The notes under the pieces: generated by a model
The model's database searches: none
Seen by the model: the letters and a program-made list of their open reading frames with translations, nothing else
Told to the model about the DNA's origin: nothing
Translations under genes and position numbers: made by a program
Source of the DNA: an uncultured Verrucomicrobiales bacterium
Lineage (GTDB): Bacteria > Verrucomicrobiota > Verrucomicrobiia > Verrucomicrobiales > Akkermansiaceae
DNA: 50,848 nt
Reading direction: 5' to 3'
Assembly (NCBI GenBank): GCA_937930235.1
Contig: CALGLJ010000015.1
Span: 1-50,848, forward strand
Part shown: positions 1 to 9,400 of the stretch, piece after piece
Numbering within the stretch: position 1 is the stretch's first letter
How the letters are laid out: the number at the start of each line of letters is the position of its first letter

Positions 1-762
1 ATGGTCTCCACTTTGATGTCTTCCCTGTCTTTCGCGGAAGAAGCCCCTTGGATGAGCCTTTTTAATGGAAAGGACCTCGAAGGTTGGACACCAAAGATCA
101 CTAATCATGCCCTCGGAAAAAATGCTCACAATACCTTCCGGGTGGAAGATGGCATCCTCAAGGTCTCCTATGCAGACTATGATGCCTTCGATGGCCAATT
201 CGGCCACCTCTACACCAATCTCTCCTACTCCCATTATCTCTTGAGGCTCGAATGCCGCTTCGAAGGTAAAATGATGAAAGGTGCCCCCCGCTTCGCAGAT
301 CTGAACAGTGGCGTCATGATTCATTCCCAGCCACCTCAAAGCATGACTCTCGATCAACGCTTTCCCCTCAGCGTGGAATTTCAAATCCTTGCCGATCAGG
401 GAAAAGGACCACGTCCAACCGCAAACGTCTGCACCCCCGGGACGCATATCATGAGAAATGGGAAGCTCATAAAAACTCACAAAACAAAATCCAACTCTCC
501 GACATTCCCCGCTGACGAATGGGTGCAAATCGAAATCGAAGTCCGAGGACATCAGGAAATCATTCATCGGATCAATGGCCAAGAGGTCATCCGTTATCAA
601 AAGCCACAGATCGATCCGGATTGCAGGGTCACCCCGGGGAAACCCCTCCTCGAAGCTGGGGCCTCTCAAGATCTCAGCTTCGGCCACATCGCACTTCAGG
701 CTGAAGGTCAGGGCATTTGGTTTCGTAACATTGCCATCAAACCGCTCCCCATTAAAAAATAA
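1..762 (+). CDS. DUF1080 (3-keto-disaccharide hydrolase-like) secreted protein, probably 5'-truncated
   Basis: The protein starts its globular part with LFNGKDLEGW, the hallmark opening of DUF1080 domains, and continues as a concanavalin/LamG-type beta sandwich with a GHIALQ-like late motif and a final WFRNI strand. DUF1080 members are exported; some hydrolyse 3-keto-glycosides, but many are uncharacterised, so the substrate is not known. The first visible residues (SLSFAEEAP) look like the end of a signal peptide whose hydrophobic core lies before base 1, so the true start is probably outside the window and the ATG at base 1 is internal. It lies 91 bases before carA on the same strand. Family call is confident; enzymatic activity is inference. 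Confidence 0.85.
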   Translation: MVSTLMSSLSFAEEAPWMSLFNGKDLEGWTPKITNHALGKNAHNTFRVEDGILKVSYADYDAFDGQFGHLYTNLSYSHYLLRLECRFEGKMMKGAPRFADLNSGVMIHSQPPQSMTLDQRFPLSVEFQILADQGKGPRPTANVCTPGTHIMRNGKLIKTHKTKSNSPTFPADEWVQIEIEVRGHQEIIHRINGQEVIRYQKPQIDPDCRVTPGKPLLEAGASQDLSFGHIALQAEGQGIWFRNIAIKPLPIKK

Positions 763-853
763 GCGTTCAAATGACCACTTGCTCTCTCCTGATCGCGAGA
801 GCTTGAAAGAACGGCTTGCAAGGATCGCTTCGCTCCCCTCTAATCCGCGTGCT

Positions 854-1996
854 TTGACTAACGCCATTCTCGCACTCGAAGACGGCCGCACTTTCTGCGG
901 GCGTGCCTTTGGTCATACCGGAACGACTTCCGGCGAAATCTGCTTTAACACCTCCATGACTGGGTATCAGGAAATTATCACTGATCCCTCTTACCGAGGA
1001 CAGATCGTGACCATGACCTATCCACTCCAGGGGAACTACGGGGTCAACCCCGAAGATGCCGAGTCATCCAGCCCGCATGTCCGAGGATTCGTGATCGGTG
1101 AACTCTGTGAGCTCCCTTCAAACTGGCGTTCCCAGCAGTCGCTGGAGGAATACTTCGCCGAGCACCAGATTATCGGAATCGATGACATCGACACGCGTGC
1201 CCTGACGAAGCATTTGCGCTCTCAGGGAGCGATGCGTGCAGTCATCTCGACCGAACTTTCTGAAGAAGAAGCGGTGCAAGCTGCTAAAGACGCCCCGCCA
1301 ATGGAGGGGAGCGATTTTGTGCAGGAAGTCTCGACCAAGGAAGATTACCTCTGGGAAGGAGAATCCAGAAAATGGACGATTCCAAGTGTCACCACGAATC
1401 AAGAGACCAACTATCTTGATCTCCCTCCGGTAAAATATCGTATCGTAGCCCTCGATTTCGGGATCAAATACAATATTCTACGCTCTCTGCGCCAATGTGG
1501 TTTCGAAGTAGAAGTCGTCAATTGCCGCACCAGCGCAGAAAGTATTCTCGCGAAAAATCCCGACGGAGTTTTCCTCTCCAATGGACCTGGTGACCCTGCC
1601 GCCCTCTCATACATTCACGAAGAGGTGAAGAAGCTCATCGGAAAAGTCCCTCTCTTTGGAATCTGCCTCGGACATCAGATTCTCACTCATTGCTTCGGGG
1701 GCACTACCTACAAGCTCAAGTTCGGCCATCGCGGGGGGAATCATCCCGTGAAGGAACTTCGCTCAGGCAGAGTAGCTATCACGGCACAGAACCACGGCTT
1801 CGCGACCGATGATTCCTCATTGCCAGATTTTATCGAAATCACGCACCTCAACCTCAATGACCACACCGTGGAGGGGATGCGCAGCACGAAGGATCCAGTC
1901 TTCTCCGTGCAACACCATCCAGAAGCGGCTCCCGGTCCCAATGATGATCAGGTGTTCTTTGAAGAATTCGCCAAGCTCATCGAGTCAGCCAAATAA
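854..1996 (+). CDS. carA: Carbamoyl-phosphate synthase small subunit (glutaminase)
   Basis: Supplies ammonia from glutamine to CarB for carbamoyl phosphate, the shared precursor of pyrimidines and arginine. The N-terminal CarA domain begins AILALEDGRTF and is followed by a class I glutamine amidotransferase domain with nucleophile Cys271 in GICLGHQ and the HHPE catalytic His/Glu at about 354-357. The frame is open back to 575 inside the previous gene, but that extension has no CarA similarity. I chose TTG at 854, which gives a 380-residue protein of normal family length; TTG at 803, preceded by GAGAG, is a second possibility. carB is not in the window, so the two subunits are not encoded together here. 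purA follows after 18 bases. Confidence 0.9.
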   Translation: MTNAILALEDGRTFCGRAFGHTGTTSGEICFNTSMTGYQEIITDPSYRGQIVTMTYPLQGNYGVNPEDAESSSPHVRGFVIGELCELPSNWRSQQSLEEYFAEHQIIGIDDIDTRALTKHLRSQGAMRAVISTELSEEEAVQAAKDAPPMEGSDFVQEVSTKEDYLWEGESRKWTIPSVTTNQETNYLDLPPVKYRIVALDFGIKYNILRSLRQCGFEVEVVNCRTSAESILAKNPDGVFLSNGPGDPAALSYIHEEVKKLIGKVPLFGICLGHQILTHCFGGTTYKLKFGHRGGNHPVKELRSGRVAITAQNHGFATDDSSLPDFIEITHLNLNDHTVEGMRSTKDPVFSVQHHPEAAPGPNDDQVFFEEFAKLIESAK

Positions 1997-3280
<1,284 letters not shown>

Positions 3281-3291
3281 CCCGATTTCAC

Positions 3292-4002
3292 ATGAATGAA
3301 AACCAGTCAGGGCCCAAACACATCGCCGTCATCATGGACGGTAATGGGCGCTGGGCCAATGCCCGCGGCTTACCCCGCAAAGCTGGACACCGTGCCGGGG
3401 CGGAAGCGGTCCGTGAAGCTGTCGAGATCTGCCAAGATCTGAATATCGACTACCTCACCCTCTACGCATTTTCCTCTGAGAACTGGGATCGCCCTGAAGA
3501 TGAAGTGAAAGCGCTCATGAAGCTTCTCGAACGTTTCCTCAAAACAAAAGCACGAGAAATCGCTAAAAAGAACGTCCGCTTACGAGCGATCGGTCGTCTG
3601 CACTTACTCCCCGATCACGTACGAGTTGAGCTAGACCGCGTCATTGAGGATACTCAGCACAACAATGGCCTCACCCTCGTCCTCGCACTCTCCTATGGAA
3701 GTCGGGAAGAAATCGTAGATGCCACGAAATCCTTAGCTCAAAAAATCACCCGCCAAGAGATCACCCCGGACGAGATTACCAACGAAACAATCGCGGAACA
3801 TCTTTACACCTCAGATCTTCCGGACCCCGATCTCCTCATCCGGACCTCCGGTGAATTGCGACTTTCCAACTTTCTCCTGTGGCAACTCAGTTACGCTGAG
3901 ATCTTCATTTCTCAAAAAAATTGGCCTGATTTCCGAAAAGCGGACTTTGAAGAAGCCATCCAAGAATTCACCCGCCGAAACCGCCGTTTCGGTCGCGTCT
4001 AA
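3292..4002 (+). CDS. uppS: Isoprenyl transferase (di-trans,poly-cis-undecaprenyl-diphosphate synthase)
   Basis: Elongates farnesyl diphosphate with isopentenyl diphosphate in cis to make undecaprenyl diphosphate, the lipid carrier for peptidoglycan and surface glycans. The diagnostic N-terminal motif HIAVIMDGNGRWA contains the catalytic Asp, followed by the GHRAGAEAVRE and LTLYAFSSENWDRP motifs and the C-terminal DLLIRTSGELRLSNFLLWQ and YAEIFI motifs. Length of 236 residues is standard. The ATG is 11 bases after the purA stop with no ribosome binding site visible. The next gene, a response regulator, starts 14 bases after its stop. cdsA and dxr, frequent neighbours in other bacteria, are absent. 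Confidence 0.96.
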   Translation: MNENQSGPKHIAVIMDGNGRWANARGLPRKAGHRAGAEAVREAVEICQDLNIDYLTLYAFSSENWDRPEDEVKALMKLLERFLKTKAREIAKKNVRLRAIGRLHLLPDHVRVELDRVIEDTQHNNGLTLVLALSYGSREEIVDATKSLAQKITRQEITPDEITNETIAEHLYTSDLPDPDLLIRTSGELRLSNFLLWQLSYAEIFISQKNWPDFRKADFEEAIQEFTRRNRRFGRV

Positions 4003-4016
4003 CCCCCTCCATAACC

Positions 4017-5384
4017 TTGAGTGATAGCCAGCCACAGAATATTCTCCTCGTAGATCCTGACCACGATTACCTCGACTGGGCCACAAAACATTTGGAAGCA
4101 CCCAGTGTAAAAATCCTAAGATGTGATGATGCAGATAAAGCGCTCAAAGTCGTAAAAAAAGCCGCCATTGACGTCGTGATTTGCGACTTCAAATTAGAGC
4201 CTTTCAGCGGACTCGATCTTCTGGAAAAAATCCGGGCCACCTCTTCTGATACAATCGTCATCCTCACCGCCGCCTTCCCAACCACTGGCCAAATTATTGA
4301 AGCCACTCAGCAAGGCGCTCATGAAGTCCTGCGGAAAGAGGCCCTCGCATTTGAACTCCGGGGTGTCATCGAAGCCGCCCTCCAACTCGTCGATCAAAGG
4401 CGCGACTCCTCGCCAAATGAAGATGAACGTCAAGATGTTGGAAAAAATGCCATCATCGGAATCTCCCGCCCGCTGCAAGATGTCCTCAAGGTAGTCGGCC
4501 GCGTGGCTCAATCAGACGCCCCCGTCCTCGTCACCGGAGAAAGCGGGACCGGGAAAGAGCTCGTGGCCAAATCCATTCACGACTACAGCCCCCGCCGTCA
4601 TAACGAACTCCTCATCATCAACTGTGGAGCCATCCCTGACAACCTCTTGGAATCTGAGCTCTTTGGCCATGAGAAAGGCTCATTCACTGGAGCGATGGCA
4701 CGCCGAGCCGGACGGTTTGAAGAATGCCATGAAGGCACCTTATTTCTCGATGAAGTGGGTGACCTTCCCGGTAGTGTTCAGGTCAAACTCCTCCGCGTCC
4801 TCCAAGATGGGAGTTTCTCACGAGTGGGGAGTAATGAAGTTCTAAAAACTGATGTTCGTATCGTCACCGCAACAAATAAAGACCTTGCGGCAGAGGTGAC
4901 TGCAGGCCGTTTTAGAGAAGATCTCTATTATCGCCTGAACGTGGTAGAAATTACCCTTCCCCCCTTACGTCATCGCCAGGAAGACATCCCTCTTTTAGCT
5001 GAATTTTTCCTCGATCGCATCGCTCGGCGGAACAATCAGGGACGCCTGCAACTTTCCAACGAAGCGGTAGATTATTTAAAAAATCATCGCTGGCCCGGGA
5101 ATGTCCGCGAGCTCGAAAACACGATGACTCGCGCATGTGCGCTTGCCTCCAATGAGCTCCTCTTGCCGGATGATATCCCACTTGGTCGGGCTCCATCTGC
5201 CGCCGTCGGGACTCTTGACGAGGCGCTACAGCTCCTGATCGATGTCTTCTCACGTGATGGTGCAAATGCCATCACCCGCACGCAGCAAGAACTGGTCCGC
5301 TTTGCGCTGGAACAGACCGGGGACAATGAGGACGCCGCCGCCCATCTTCTCGGAGCAAGCGTGAAAGAACTGCGGAATTCCTAA
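4017..5384 (+). CDS. Sigma-54-dependent response regulator (NtrC family), shortened C-terminus
   Basis: Three parts are visible: a receiver domain (about 5-122) with phospho-acceptor Asp57 in VVICDF and the conserved threonine at ILTAAF; a central AAA+ domain with Walker A GESGTGKE at 174-181 and the sigma-54 contact loop as GSFTGA at 221-226, one residue from the GAFTGA consensus; and a C-terminal Fis-like segment ([16 protein letters not shown]) that stops after KELRNS. In relatives the recognition helix continues for roughly ten more residues, so the DNA-binding part looks clipped. The start is TTG at 4017, 14 bases after uppS. No histidine kinase is nearby, making it an orphan regulator with unknown targets. 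Confidence 0.9.
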   Translation: MSDSQPQNILLVDPDHDYLDWATKHLEAPSVKILRCDDADKALKVVKKAAIDVVICDFKLEPFSGLDLLEKIRATSSDTIVILTAAFPTTGQIIEATQQGAHEVLRKEALAFELRGVIEAALQLVDQRRDSSPNEDERQDVGKNAIIGISRPLQDVLKVVGRVAQSDAPVLVTGESGTGKELVAKSIHDYSPRRHNELLIINCGAIPDNLLESELFGHEKGSFTGAMARRAGRFEECHEGTLFLDEVGDLPGSVQVKLLRVLQDGSFSRVGSNEVLKTDVRIVTATNKDLAAEVTAGRFREDLYYRLNVVEITLPPLRHRQEDIPLLAEFFLDRIARRNNQGRLQLSNEAVDYLKNHRWPGNVRELENTMTRACALASNELLLPDDIPLGRAPSAAVGTLDEALQLLIDVFSRDGANAITRTQQELVRFALEQTGDNEDAAAHLLGASVKELRNS

Positions 5385-5605
5385 AAAAAATTTCAAGTCA
5401 TCATCTCCTGTAATCGCGAGCTGCCTCTCAACTTCTCCGCTTGATCTCTCTCATTGAATCTAGGGACATTAAAAGATTACGGCCAAGATGACCCCTCGGA
5501 ATCAAAGATAAAATAAATGATTATTTGACGTATAAATGACACTCTTCCACGCGCCCTAAAAAAAATTCCATGAATAAATCCTATTTTAGGGTCATCTTAG
5601 TAAGC

Positions 5606-6076
5606 ATGAAACCCCTTCTTATCTTGCCCGTCATGGCACTCTTCCTTGCAAGCTGTGGTCACACCGTGACTTCTCGCATCGATAAAAATCCCGAAATTTA
5701 TCAACAACTGAGTTCCAAACACCAGGCTCTTGTCGAGCAAGGGCGCATTACCCGAGGAATGAGTAAAGATGCCGTTTTTCTCGCATGGGGAAAACCGGCA
5801 TCAACGAGTAAGGGTGAAAATAAAAAGGGACTATTTGAGCGGTGGGATTATACCACGCTTGAGCCGATTTATACCAACAGCTTTCATGGAGTCTACGGAA
5901 GAGGTTTCGGAAGAGGCCTTGGATATGGCCGCCACAGACGGGGCGGCTTTGGTTATTCGACCTTCAGCTCCGGGGTCCATTATATCCCCCGGCACTCTTC
6001 TAGTGTTGATTTCCGTAAAGGCCGCGTGACGGACTGGTATCGTGGCCGCTCCCGTCGCACCGGATTGTATCACTAA
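5606..6076 (+). CDS. Small BamE-like lipoprotein with Gly/Arg-rich tail
   Basis: The ATG at 5606 opens a lipoprotein signal peptide (MKPLLILPVMALFLASC) with lipobox LASC; an upstream in-frame ATG at 5570 would add 12 polar residues and is less likely. The mature protein carries QGRITRGMSKDAVFLAWGKP, the pattern of the SmpA/OmlA/BamE fold in which a short helix and strand precede G-x-P. The second half is rich in Gly, Tyr, His and Arg (about residues 93-150) and low in complexity. A role in outer-membrane protein assembly cannot be claimed from this alone, because many verrucomicrobial lipoproteins share the fold. It converges on the metallo-beta-lactamase gene with a 15-base gap spanned by an inverted repeat. 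Confidence 0.72.
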   Translation: MKPLLILPVMALFLASCGHTVTSRIDKNPEIYQQLSSKHQALVEQGRITRGMSKDAVFLAWGKPASTSKGENKKGLFERWDYTTLEPIYTNSFHGVYGRGFGRGLGYGRHRRGGFGYSTFSSGVHYIPRHSSSVDFRKGRVTDWYRGRSRRTGLYH

Positions 6077-6095
6077 TACGCGTTCGCCGTATTAG
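6073..6095. terminator. Inverted repeat covering both stop codons of a convergent gene pair
   Basis: Arms CTAATACG (6073-6080) and CGTATTAG (6088-6095) are perfect 8-base complements around a 7-base loop. The TAA of the lipoprotein gene lies in the left arm and the stop of the opposing nuclease gene in the right arm. There is no run of T on either side, so a factor-independent terminator is not proven; an RNA 3'-end stabiliser shared by both transcripts is equally possible. Confidence 0.5.
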
Positions 6096-7492
6096 AAGAT
6101 CACCTCCTTACCAAGTTCAGCAACGGAGACTTCTCCGTCGTGAATCTGAGTGAGAGCATCGCACATCTTTTCAGAGCGGCTCGTCTCGCCATGTACGAGC
6201 CATACTTTTTTACGAGGTCCGGACATGGCGTTGAAGTAGTCGATCAATTCTGAATGATCAGCGTGACCGGAGAAGGAGTCCATCTTCTCGACATTGGCTC
6301 GCAGTTTATATTCTTCTCCGAAGATGCGGACTTTTTCTTTCCCCTCTCTGATCTTAGATCCTAGGGTATTTTCGGCACAATATCCTACAAATAGGATGGT
6401 GTTTTTTGGGTTCTCAATCCCGTTCTTGAGATGGTGCAAAATGCGCCCAGCTTCGCACATCCCGGAAGCCGAGATGATGATTGCTTGCTGGTCTTGAGCA
6501 TTGAGTTCCTTGGATTTAGCAACAGAACGGATGAGAGTTAAGCCTTCGAAACCGAAGGGATTCTGTTTATCAAACAGAACTTGGTAAACCTCCTCATTAA
6601 AACATTCGGGATGGAGTCTGAAAATTTCCGTCGCATTCACAGCAAGCGGACTGTCTACATAAACTGGGATATCAGGAATTTCATCATTACGGAAAAGCTG
6701 ATACAGCACGTAGAGAAGTTGCTGAGTGCGTTCTACGGCGAAGGCAGGAATAATGATTTTTCCTCCTCGGTCGATCGCCTGACGCAAGATCTCTGCCACT
6801 TGTTCATCGGCCTGAGTTCCCAGTTCATGCTCACGTCCTCCGTAGGTGCTCTCCATCAAAAGGTAATCAATGTTTTCTGCAATGACGGGATCACGCAGCA
6901 GGTCATTATTTCCTCGGCCGACATCTCCAGAGAATAAGAAGCGTTTCGTTTTTCCATCCTCCTCATCTTCAACTTCGAGTAACACCTGCGCACTTCCAAG
7001 AATATGACCGGCATCCAGAAATGTCAGCTTCACTCCTTTGCCAATGTGCATCGCTCGATTATACCCCATGTTTACAAACTGGCGGTTGCACTGTTCGGCA
7101 TCTTGAACGGAGTAGAGAGGCTCTAAGGGAGGGAGATTTTCTTTCTTTCGCCTCTTGTTGACCCAATCCGTATCTGATTTTTGAATGCGTGCTGAGTCCG
7201 CGAGCATGATTTGACAGAGGTCACGTGTTGCGAACGTTGCATAAATATTCCCATTGAATCCCTTACTCGTGAGATTCGGTAAATTCCCGCTATGATCAAT
7301 GTGTGCATGAGAAAGAACGACGGAATCGATCGTCGCTGGATCAAAATGAGGAAAACAACAGTTAATCTCATACGCATCTTTCCTCCTTCCCTGATACAAT
7401 CCGCAATCGAGCAAAATACGCTGCCCATTGACCTCTAACAAATGCTGCGACCCGGTCGTCGTTCCTGCTGCTCCACAAAACTTAAGCTTCAT
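6092..7492 (-). CDS. Beta-CASP metallo-beta-lactamase RNA nuclease (YSH1/CPSF73-like)
   Basis: The protein has the metal-binding HAHIDH motif at about 62-67, the later histidine/aspartate motifs DAGHILGSA and SGDVGR, and the beta-CASP cap signatures SASGMCEAGR and SGHADH, ending with LVHGE. This combination identifies the prokaryotic beta-CASP exonuclease group related to archaeal aCPSF1-type and bacterial MBL-fold RNA exonucleases. At 466 residues it lacks an added RNA-binding KH domain or C-terminal extension, as is common for the bacterial type. It probably acts in RNA processing or decay in the cytoplasm; the substrate is not inferable. The start ATG follows an AT-rich leader that contains a hairpin at 7531-7551. 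Confidence 0.93.
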   Translation of the reverse strand: MKLKFCGAAGTTTGSQHLLEVNGQRILLDCGLYQGRRKDAYEINCCFPHFDPATIDSVVLSHAHIDHSGNLPNLTSKGFNGNIYATFATRDLCQIMLADSARIQKSDTDWVNKRRKKENLPPLEPLYSVQDAEQCNRQFVNMGYNRAMHIGKGVKLTFLDAGHILGSAQVLLEVEDEEDGKTKRFLFSGDVGRGNNDLLRDPVIAENIDYLLMESTYGGREHELGTQADEQVAEILRQAIDRGGKIIIPAFAVERTQQLLYVLYQLFRNDEIPDIPVYVDSPLAVNATEIFRLHPECFNEEVYQVLFDKQNPFGFEGLTLIRSVAKSKELNAQDQQAIIISASGMCEAGRILHHLKNGIENPKNTILFVGYCAENTLGSKIREGKEKVRIFGEEYKLRANVEKMDSFSGHADHSELIDYFNAMSGPRKKVWLVHGETSRSEKMCDALTQIHDGEVSVAELGKEVIF

Positions 7493-7530
7493 AAATAATT
7501 AGGGATTAAATTTAAGCAATTCCCTCAGCA

Positions 7531-7551
7531 GTGGCGACTGAAAAACGCCAC
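7531..7551 (-). promoter_or_regulatory. Hairpin in the leader of the beta-CASP nuclease gene
   Basis: GTGGCG (7531-7536) and CGCCAC (7546-7551) are perfect 6-base complements with a 9-base loop, 39 bases upstream of the nuclease start codon and within a roughly 210-base gene-free gap to the next divergent gene. No T-run follows. A role in mRNA leader structure is possible, for example autoregulation of a nuclease on its own transcript, but that is inference. The rest of the gap (7552-7705) is AT-rich and shows no recognisable promoter pair. Confidence 0.35.
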
Positions 7552-7705
7552 GAATCGCGGATATGATCTGATCTAACAAATAAACTGTCATACACCTCAA
7601 ACAGCTAGCCGATGGTAATGCACTAATTTTGAATAATATGATGGAAATTTTGATCTTATTAAATAAGTCTGACTTAGACATCAGGATCATTAAATCGCTG
7701 AGAAA

Positions 7706-8044
7706 ATGACCCCTCTACGCCCAAACCACATAGATGCACATGATGATGTCATCGATTCTTTCCAGGCCACTTTGGATTTTGCAAAACTGCATCAAAGTGC
7801 CCCTCAAGCAGAGAAAGGCCTACGCATCGCTCCCAAATATATCGATACCGCTTCCAGCCTCATCTCTCATGCTGGGCTCCCGAATCTTGAACGAGTGATC
7901 GCAACTGGATCAACTTCCCGCTTCATGCTATTTTCCATGCATTCTGATAATGAAGATTCGCCTGGTCCTCGCATGTTTGGCATCACGACCAAAGCGAACA
8001 CCAACGCCACCACAATCTCAAATCTCGTAAGAGAAGTTCTTTGA
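7706..8044 (+). CDS. Small protein with possible Roadblock/LC7-like C-terminal half
   Basis: A 112-residue soluble protein without signal peptide or membrane segment. I do not recognise its family with confidence. Its second half (RVIATGSTSRFMLFSMH, then ANTNATTISNLVREVL) has the beta-beta-helix order and the closing helix pattern of Roadblock/LC7 domains, whereas the first half is a polar helical region. It ends only 10 bases before the next gene, which clearly begins with a Roadblock-like domain fused to a kinase, so the two are probably co-expressed and may form a heterodimer. Longin/Roadblock proteins usually work as dimers that regulate small GTPases, but no GTPase gene is in the window. 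Confidence 0.6.
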   Translation: MTPLRPNHIDAHDDVIDSFQATLDFAKLHQSAPQAEKGLRIAPKYIDTASSLISHAGLPNLERVIATGSTSRFMLFSMHSDNEDSPGPRMFGITTKANTNATTISNLVREVL

Positions 8045-8054
8045 AACGTAAGTT

Positions 8055-9392
8055 ATGACTGGTCGAAGTGTCGTTGATGCCCTAACTGCCATGAATGGCG
8101 TGTATGGCTCGTTTCTCTGCTCACTGGAGGGCAAAAATATTGTATCCGCCGCCCCAGCAGATTTCACCGTCGAAGTGTTAGAAACCCTCTCGCAGCAAGG
8201 AGCTTCTCTGATGGATCAAGCGAAAAAAAAGATCCCTGATTGCTACGAACTTCGCTTGGATAGCGAGGCGGCCGTCGTTTTGATTTACGAAGTCCAAGAT
8301 CGGCTCGTCTTTGTGTTCACCAATCATCCTGATCCTGAAGCACCCGTCATTCTTCGCCCTCAAATTTTGGAAATTTGTGCCCAATATCAGGCAGACGCAC
8401 AATTTGTCCCGACTTCATTCTCGGCTCCTTTTGAGTCGGCGATGAGTATTGTCCCTCGCACTCGAGCGGCACAACTTGATCGGGCAAATCCTCTCAACGC
8501 CGAAATCATCAAACCTGCTACGCCCGAAGAAAAAGCTCCAACCACCACCGTCGAAGCGGATCGATATACCAAGGAAGTCAAGATTGGTGAAGGCGGTACC
8601 GCAGAGGTTTACCGAGCTTATGACACGCATCTTAAAAGAGAGGTGGCGCTCAAACGTTTTAAGGAAAACTCGTCTAAGAACACGAAAGATGATTACCGAT
8701 CTGAACTGATATCGGCATCACGCATCCGACATCATGGCGTCGTCAGTATCTTTGATGCTGGAGTTGATAATCGAGGGCGCTTCATCGTCATGGAACTCGT
8801 GAATGGCGAAAATCTTGAAAAATTAGGAGGGAAAAACCTTTCTGATCTCAATAGCTTTACCGACTTTGCGGTCCAAGCCCTAGAAGGGCTAAATACCACC
8901 CACGAGAGTGGACTTCTGCACTTAGACTTAAAACCCTCGAACATCATGATCTCCACTGGGGCCAGTGGCAGAAATCATGTGACTTTGATCGATTATGGCC
9001 AGGCTACCCTACGCGCTGGGGTAGAAGGAAGTGAGGCTCCGGTCGGGCACGGACTCGATGGTTCGATTTACTTCACCAGCCCTGAATATCTGAATAAAGC
9101 TCCGGTAGATACCCGCTCTGACATTTACTCGATGGGATGTCTTTTCTATTGGATTCTTTCTGGGAAATTCCCCTTCGATGGATATACCTCGCTGCAAGTG
9201 ATGGCGGCTCATCTCCAGCACATCGTGCCGCCATTACAGGAGGTCGTCCCTGAAATTCCTAGTGATCTGGCAGAATGGGTCATGTCGCTCATCAGTCTTG
9301 AGCCCGACAAACGCCCAGCAGATGCGCAGACCGCCTTAGAGCTCCTCCTTAAAAAGGTGAATACTGATAAAATTCACCAACTTGGATCCTAA
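8055..9392 (+). CDS. Roadblock/LC7-like domain fused to a Hanks-type Ser/Thr protein kinase
   Basis: Residues 5-112 resemble a Roadblock/LC7 domain (LTAMNGVYGSFLCSLEGKNI at the start). A linker at about 113-170 leads to a protein kinase domain with glycine-rich loop IGEGGTAEV (177-185), ATP-binding Lys200 in VALK, catalytic loop HLDLKPSN (289-296, Asp291), metal-binding DYG (313-315) and activation-segment motif SPEY (342-345). HLD in place of HRD and DYG in place of DFG are non-consensus but the catalytic Asp, Lys and Asn remain, so it should be active; loss of the HRD arginine often means no need for activation-loop phosphorylation. There is no transmembrane segment or PASTA repeat, so the kinase is cytoplasmic. 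It is 8 bases upstream of an exported SGNH hydrolase. Confidence 0.9.
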   Translation: MTGRSVVDALTAMNGVYGSFLCSLEGKNIVSAAPADFTVEVLETLSQQGASLMDQAKKKIPDCYELRLDSEAAVVLIYEVQDRLVFVFTNHPDPEAPVILRPQILEICAQYQADAQFVPTSFSAPFESAMSIVPRTRAAQLDRANPLNAEIIKPATPEEKAPTTTVEADRYTKEVKIGEGGTAEVYRAYDTHLKREVALKRFKENSSKNTKDDYRSELISASRIRHHGVVSIFDAGVDNRGRFIVMELVNGENLEKLGGKNLSDLNSFTDFAVQALEGLNTTHESGLLHLDLKPSNIMISTGASGRNHVTLIDYGQATLRAGVEGSEAPVGHGLDGSIYFTSPEYLNKAPVDTRSDIYSMGCLFYWILSGKFPFDGYTSLQVMAAHLQHIVPPLQEVVPEIPSDLAEWVMSLISLEPDKRPADAQTALELLLKKVNTDKIHQLGS

Positions 9393-9400
9393 ACTTTTTT

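Noticed and set aside
575-853. Long 5' extension of the carA frame
   Set aside because: It overlaps the DUF1080 gene and shows no CarA similarity; CarA proteins begin near the AILALEDG segment.
5525-5536. TTGACG followed directly by TATAAA, upstream of the lipoprotein gene
   Set aside because: The two hexamers are adjacent with no spacer, so they cannot be a -35/-10 pair; TATAAA alone has no matching -35.
7499-7690. Minus-strand frame of 63 residues in the gap upstream of the beta-CASP gene
   Set aside because: AT-rich, no family match, and it covers the leader hairpin; more likely an untranslated promoter region.
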